From Chamaecyparis obtusa (Eukaryota > Streptophyta > Pinopsida > Cupressales > Cupressaceae): a stretch of DNA of 64,000 bases. The position numbers and the translations under genes are program-made. The notes beneath the pieces were generated by a model that was not told where the DNA came from, ran no database searches, and saw nothing but the letters and a program-made list of their open reading frames with translations. Numbering within the stretch: the first letter of the stretch is position 1; each line of letters starts with the position of its first letter. The stretch lies in assembly GCA_027943335.1 (NCBI GenBank), contig BSBK01003251.1, positions 289,501 through 353,500 on the forward strand. The letters are read 5' to 3'. Below, piece by piece: positions 58,950-64,000 of this stretch.

Positions 58950-59665
58950 ATGGTGGAAACTAGAGCTTCCTCTCACAAGAAATCTAGAGAAGCATCCCAT
59001 ACCTTACCTATAACCACTACCAAGGGTCAAACTCTTGAGAAACTCTACAATTTTGGTCTTTATGAAGATGATGGTCTTGGCAACCTTCGATTGAAATCTG
59101 GTTACATTCCTCCATCAACTCATGGAGGTAATCAATAAACTCCTCCTCAATCTATCCCAGGGAAAACTCCTACCATGTCTCAAGCAGGGACAAACTTTGG
59201 CTTTCAAAGAGTTCAATCTCAACATGGTGTAGATCAGGAACCCACACCTAAAGAAATTTCTCAATATCAAAATGATGATAACTTCAAAAGAATGATGAAG
59301 CATTTCTTGAAAGAAAATAGAGAGGCATACTTTTTACAATTAGCTCATCAAGGAGCTAAACTTCCTCCCAACTTTAATGTTAAAGATATCATTACGCATG
59401 AGGAAGAAACTCCACTCACAACTATGATGAAATAGATGCATGCCATGCAAGTCAAACTTAATAAACTTGCGAAAGAAAAGGAACCCAAGGAGTTCTCCAT
59501 GGAAGCCCTTTGTCCTTTTCCATTTTACAAAGACTTGTACATGCCACCATTCCCAAAAAGAGTGGAGATGCCAAAATATGATAAGTATGATGGACACTCT
59601 AATCCTCAAGATCATATCAGATAATTTTGTACACAATCTATGGAGTTCATGCACGAACTAACTAT
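58950..59665 (+). pseudogene. Gypsy-type gag, truncated
   Basis: One frame from the ATG at 58950 (MVETRASSHKK): a basic N terminus, a helical segment (FKRMMKHFLKENREAYFLQL), a charged linker, then PPFPKRVEMPKYDKYDGHSN and PQDHIR-FCTQSMEFMHE, the start of the retrotransposon gag fold (YDG-x-x-x-P-x-x-H). Stops: TAA 59136-59138, TAG 59433-59435, TAA 59622-59624; the first two read as Gln in a sensible ancestor. The frame is cut after HELT by the LTR starting near 59666, so capsid C-terminal half, zinc knuckle, protease and pol are missing from the window. Confidence 0.8.
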
Positions 59666-62139
59666 TGGTAAACAGATTTTCCTTCTTCTTGTCCTCCTTT
59701 TATTTGAACAATTTTACAACGAAGAACAACTTTACACAATAGTTGGGAAACCATTTCTGAGAATATCAAGTTTCCCTCTGAATTGAGGTACAACTCCCTA
59801 TATAAATGATATTCAATGAATTATGTTTTAATTCTAAGTCCTACTACAAGTATGTTCTTAACCAGAGAACAACAGAGGAAAACTGAGTTCCACCCAGGCA
59901 AGTGAAATCTAAGGCAGGGTCTAAATGCAGAGATGTTATGTTGATGATATCCACAATCTTATGAATTTCACAACACATCAATATGAAAATGCATATTATG
60001 AAAGTATGATTATGTATGAGATGCAAATGGAGTATGCTGATGCAATTTCACAACCAGTTATAACTCTCTGATTATTCTACTAATTAATCAAACTGAAAAC
60101 AATGAGACAAAACTCTGTTCATTCACCATTTTCAATTCAATGCAATGAAATGACATCAGATATAGTTGGATAGTAAATAGATGGTATTAGACTTGATTGT
60201 CTATGCAATCAATTTCACACCAGAATTTGCCGACCCCTTTCATTCACTATTTCCATAGTTTATATAGAGATTACAATGTATGATCTTCATGGGAATAGGA
60301 AGTGATTCAGTTTCTAAAAATATGAAAAGACTAGAGAACACTTTTGAATTCACAAACAGAAAATCCCAAAGACCATGACTTTTCATCTACTTTTGCATAT
60401 GGTTTTCCTTGAGAAGGTGAAGTGAATAGACTCTCACTAGTCAACTCAAACTTGAAGATGGTATGTTACATCTACATGCATTGACAAGATACTTCTCCTA
60501 TAAACCAATTATTCACATTGCATTAGACCTCCTTTCTGGTGTCATTTTTCTAAGAAGTCATCATCATGACAAAGATAATAACACTGGCTTCCATCTCAAG
60601 TTTATTAAACTCTAACTAATCACCATGTAAATATATAATGAAACCATTATGCCCAGCAAGCCCTGTATTATTGCATTTCTCTCTGCCTTGAAATAGCATC
60701 TGATTATAACATTGACTTGGGATTCATCGACACCTATTCTCCTTGGTATGCCACAACAAAAGAATTCTTTGTTCTAACTTAACAGTCACCTTCAGAGTAA
60801 CCAAAAACTCATCTCTTTCAACATTCTCCTTTTGTCAACTTACATGCTGAATATTTCTGAGACAATAATCTTTTAATCCTTTTTTTATTTATGCACTGAC
60901 AGGCATCACAATCCCATTTTTTTGCAAATAAAAAGTGACATCATCACAGCAAAGCGTGAGTCGTCGATGAGCATCTTACAACTATGGAGAAATTCTTGGT
61001 CCCACCTGACACGTGGATGCATTGTTGACGTATGCAGGTCCCAGTAGAGCACATCACTTCCCAAACTTACATTGTCACATGATCACATGGTATTATTTTA
61101 ATCTATGTGATCATGCGACCATTTTACCATTGGCACACGTGGATTGCACTGTTGTCGATCGTGGGTCCCGGCAGGTTCATTGTTCACTTGCCCAATTTAC
61201 ATTGTTGCATGATCGCATGGTATTATTTTAATCTATGTGATCATGCGACCGCTCTACCATTGGCACACATGGATTCCACCGGGGGTCATTGATGAAGAAT
61301 CTTGATTATTACATTCCCGCCAGCTTGTAACTTTGTCATTTTTGAACCAAATCACTTGCCATTTTTTGCAGTGAGCTCGTGAGGACTCAGAGAATCATGA
61401 TATGCATCTCAATCATGCGAAGTATTAACCTTAATTGACTATAAAAGATATATGGGATGAGCACGAACTCAGCTCTGTTGTGCCTTGAATTACACTTTCA
61501 ATACTTCTTTGAAACATACACAGTCAATAACCATAATACTTATCCATATGCCCCTTAACATTATAAATTTCAGCTTCATTGCATCTATTCCATCATAGCT
61601 AGCCGATTCTGCCATAACATTCATCACATGAAGAGTCTTCTCTTGATTCTTTTGAATGTCTGAAACTCAAACATCATTCTTCTTGTTGAAAAGATCATCA
61701 ATAGAGCACCATTTTCTTTGCCAGGTTGGGGTCTATAACCTACCCAATGTTAAAAAGATCTTTAGAACAACCCACCCAGTTTAGAGAAGGAAAAGCAATG
61801 ATAGGGAAACTTGGCAAAGAAAGCCTACCTAAGAAAAACTTAGACCTAGACTCAGACATAACCAGACCTAACTATAACATCAAATCCTTCCATTTTGACA
61901 GCATGGGCACAGGATGAAAGATGGGGCAACAGCTGGCTCTGACTGGGGACTTGAACATTCCCATGTTTAAGCAATAAATCTTGAATCTCTGGTTTCACAC
62001 ATGAATGAAAAGGGCAGCAACACAATGAAACTGAACAAGGGAAACAAAGCAGCAAGGAAGCTACAACTAACTAAAGAAAGTAGGAAAACTAAACTAGAAA
62101 ACAGACACAAGAACGAAACCAAAACTATACTACAAAACA
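59666..62139 (-). repeat. 3' LTR of a minus-strand gypsy element
   Basis: In minus orientation it starts TGTTTTGTAGTATAG 14 bases after the pol stop and ends at the break in the plus-strand gag. The low end (TGGTAAACAGATTTTCC) resembles the starts of the insertions at 47158 and 52407. A TATA-like CTCTATATAAAC lies near 60255-60266 on the minus strand. It includes a 130-bp tandem duplication with GATC hairpins (61011-61290). The other LTR is outside the window, so the low boundary is uncertain by some bases. Small frames here are not coding. Confidence 0.55.
61011..61290. repeat. Tandem duplication of about 126-130 bp in the LTR
   Basis: ACGTGGAT at 61011 and 61137 and ACATGGAT at 61267; GGTATTATTTTAATCTATG at 61088 and 61218. 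Each copy contains an inverted repeat: CATGATCACAT (61078-61088) with ATGTGATCATG (61105-61115), and the equivalent at 61207-61246. Confidence 0.85.
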
Positions 62140-62153
62140 GGGGTTACCTGTTT
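62140..62153 (-). promoter_or_regulatory. Region of the polypurine tract of the minus-strand gypsy
   Basis: Between the pol stop codon and the LTR the minus strand reads AAACAGGTAACCCC. It is at the right place for a PPT, though interrupted by T and C. Confidence 0.35.
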
Positions 62154-64000
62154 TCAATTAACCATTTGATATAGCTTTAGATCTTGACCATTATAGGTCA
62201 AGGGAAGTACCTCTCCATTTGGATATGCTAGCTTGAAAGAATTCTTTTCAAAAGCCTGGTAAATAGTAAAGGGACCCTTCCATAATGTTTCAAACTTCCC
62301 ATGCATCCCTTTGGGAGCTCTCCTCTTATCCCATAGCAAAACAAGATCTCCAACCATGAATTTATGGGGTCTAGCTTTCTTATCAAACAAGTTCTTCACC
62401 TTCATTTGATGTTGAGTAATATGATCCACCATTCTTTCCCTTTCTTCTTCTAGCTTGCTCAAATACATGATTCTTTTCTCCAAACCATCCTTGTAAATAT
62501 CATCCTCTATGACTGTCCTCAACTTACATGTTGCCAAATCCAGTGGTAATGGAAGGCTTGCCTCAACTCCATACACTAACTCAAATGGAGATATCCTGAT
62601 TTCTCTCTTTGGAGTCACTCTATCAGCCCATAGTGCTTCATGTATCTTTTTGTGCCAATTTTTATGATTGTCTAACACCAATTTCTTAACAATATTGATC
62701 AAATTCTTATTACTTGACTCCACTTGACCATTTCCTTGTGGGAAATAATTAGATGAATGGCTGACTGAGATACCATACTCAAAACAAAAATCAATAATTT
62801 CAATAGATGAAAAGTAAGCAGCATTATCCATTACCAATTTATGAGGAACTCCAAACCTTACCATAATATTCTCCTTTATGAATTCACACACTACCTCAGA
62901 AGTGGTCTTCTTGGTTGCTTTAGCTTCAACCCACTTCGTGAAGTAATCAATAGCTATAATTATATAAGAATGCCCTGCACTAGATGCTGGATTTATTGGA
63001 CCAATGAAGTCAAGGCCCCACTGCTAAAATGGACCATCTATGATAACTGGTTTTAATGGAAGTGCTGCTAACTGTAGTTTGCCGAAAAACATTTTACACT
63101 TTTCACATTTAGCCACCCAATGATATGCATCTCTAAACATGCCAGTCCAGTAATAACATTGCCTCAAAATTTTAAAAGCTGTGACTAAAGAAGAAAAATG
63201 TCCTCCACAAGCCTAATCATGAAAAGTTTTCAGCAACTGCTCCTGTTGTTGCTTATCAACACATCTTAAAAACATGCCATCAATTGATCTCTTGTAAAGT
63301 TTATCTTCCCAAATCACATATTTAGCAACTTTTAATTTTAAATCCCTTCTTTGTTTGGTTGTCAATCCTTCCGGACATTCTCCATAAGTTAAGAAATATG
63401 AAATATTTTCAAACCAAGGATCTTGAAGACTTACATTTAAAACCAGTTGATTAGCTGTCGGTTCTTCTTCTTCCAAATTCTCTACTATGGCTTTACATAA
63501 TGCATTTCCTCTAACTAATTTTTCAGGCTTAATTTCAATATCATACTCTTGAGTTTTAGCAACCCATGAACCTCTATTATTGCAGCCAACATCTTGTTGT
63601 GTTAAGATACTTTTCACGGCAATATCAGGTATGTAAAACATAGAATGAGAATGCAATACGTAAAAGCAGAAATTTTTCAGAGCTTTGACCACAGCATACG
63701 CATGTTTCTCCAATTGAGAATATCTTAATTCATGTCCCTTCAAAGGCATACTCATAAATGCTATAGGTGCTTGAATTCCTTCTTTATTTTCTTGCATCAA
63801 AATTACAGACAATGTGTGTTTTGAAGCATAGCAGTATATAATAAAATCTTTTTTATAATCCGGATGACTTAGGACTAGTGCATTAGCAATTGCTTCCTTA
63901 ATTTCATTGAAAGCTTGTTTTCCCTGCTCATTCCATTTGAAAACAGCATTACCTTTCATCATATCTACAATACATTTGGTAATCTCTGAAAAATCAGGAA
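62154..64000 (-). pseudogene. Ty3/gypsy pol: RNase H, zinc domain and integrase
   Basis: One minus-strand frame running off the window. RNase H (63450-63962) shows FKWNEQGKQAFNEIK, LRYSQLEKHAYAVV and QEYDIEI; the first catalytic Asp (D-A-S) is Tyr here (CYASKH, near 63825). The HHCC zinc domain follows (GGHFSS, KCEKCK), then the integrase core with LDFIGP, VMDNAAYF and GQVESSNKN, so D, D and E are present, and a C-terminal GPF chromatin-side domain (VGDLVLLWDKR, LWKGPFTI) ending at TAA 62154. RNase H before integrase marks Ty3/gypsy. Stops: TAG 63213-63215 and TAG 63024-63026. Reverse transcriptase lies beyond the window edge. Confidence 0.9.

Overview
This is eukaryotic nuclear DNA, almost certainly from a seed plant with a large, repeat-rich genome. 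The evidence is nested Ty1/copia and Ty3/gypsy LTR retrotransposons, primer-binding sites matching plant initiator-Met and Lys tRNAs, decayed fragments of HSP70, mRNA-capping-enzyme and EHD-type genes, and 22 kb of satellite. I cannot name the species; the number of long, old LTRs would suit a gymnosperm, but that is only a guess. I see no intact host gene and no prokaryotic feature. Every coding region found is interrupted.

Layout. (1) 1-12359, minus strand: a gag/protease-only LTR element with its probable 5' LTR at 10704-12359. Its ORF is split by a complete 7.0-kb copia element (772-7809) with two LTRs, PBS, PPT and a TTGATT target duplication; removing the insert restores the outer reading frame. 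(2) 12361-21290: a decayed multi-exon gene of unknown function on the plus strand (12361-14128), a 358-bp tandem array (14755-17335), and a decayed minus-strand ORF resembling a DDE/RNase H-fold transposase (17990-21068), followed by a 42-bp minisatellite. These may be parts of one large DNA transposon. (3) 21421-50636: a GA/CT tract, then about 22.4 kb of a 160-bp satellite whose every monomer is itself a long inverted repeat. It is split by two TG...CA insertions with 5-bp target duplications (31046-34764 and 47158-50063). (4) 50637-64000: a plus-strand gypsy-type element (LTR 50806-52022, Lys-type PBS at 52027, gag 58950-59665). Its leader is split by a 4.6-kb TG...CA insertion (52407-57023) carrying scrambled fragments of three host genes, and its gag is cut by the 3' LTR (59666-62139) of another gypsy element on the minus strand whose pol runs off the window end.

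The reading frames of the old elements are mostly preserved and broken by nonsense codons, most of which look like C-to-T changes (CAG/CAA/CGA to stop, TGG to TGA), as expected of methylated, silenced DNA. The most interesting parts are the palindromic satellite with flipped linkers and higher-order repeats, the scrambled capture of EHD, capping-enzyme and HSP70 pieces, the phase-0 small-exon gene, and the transposase-like ORF.
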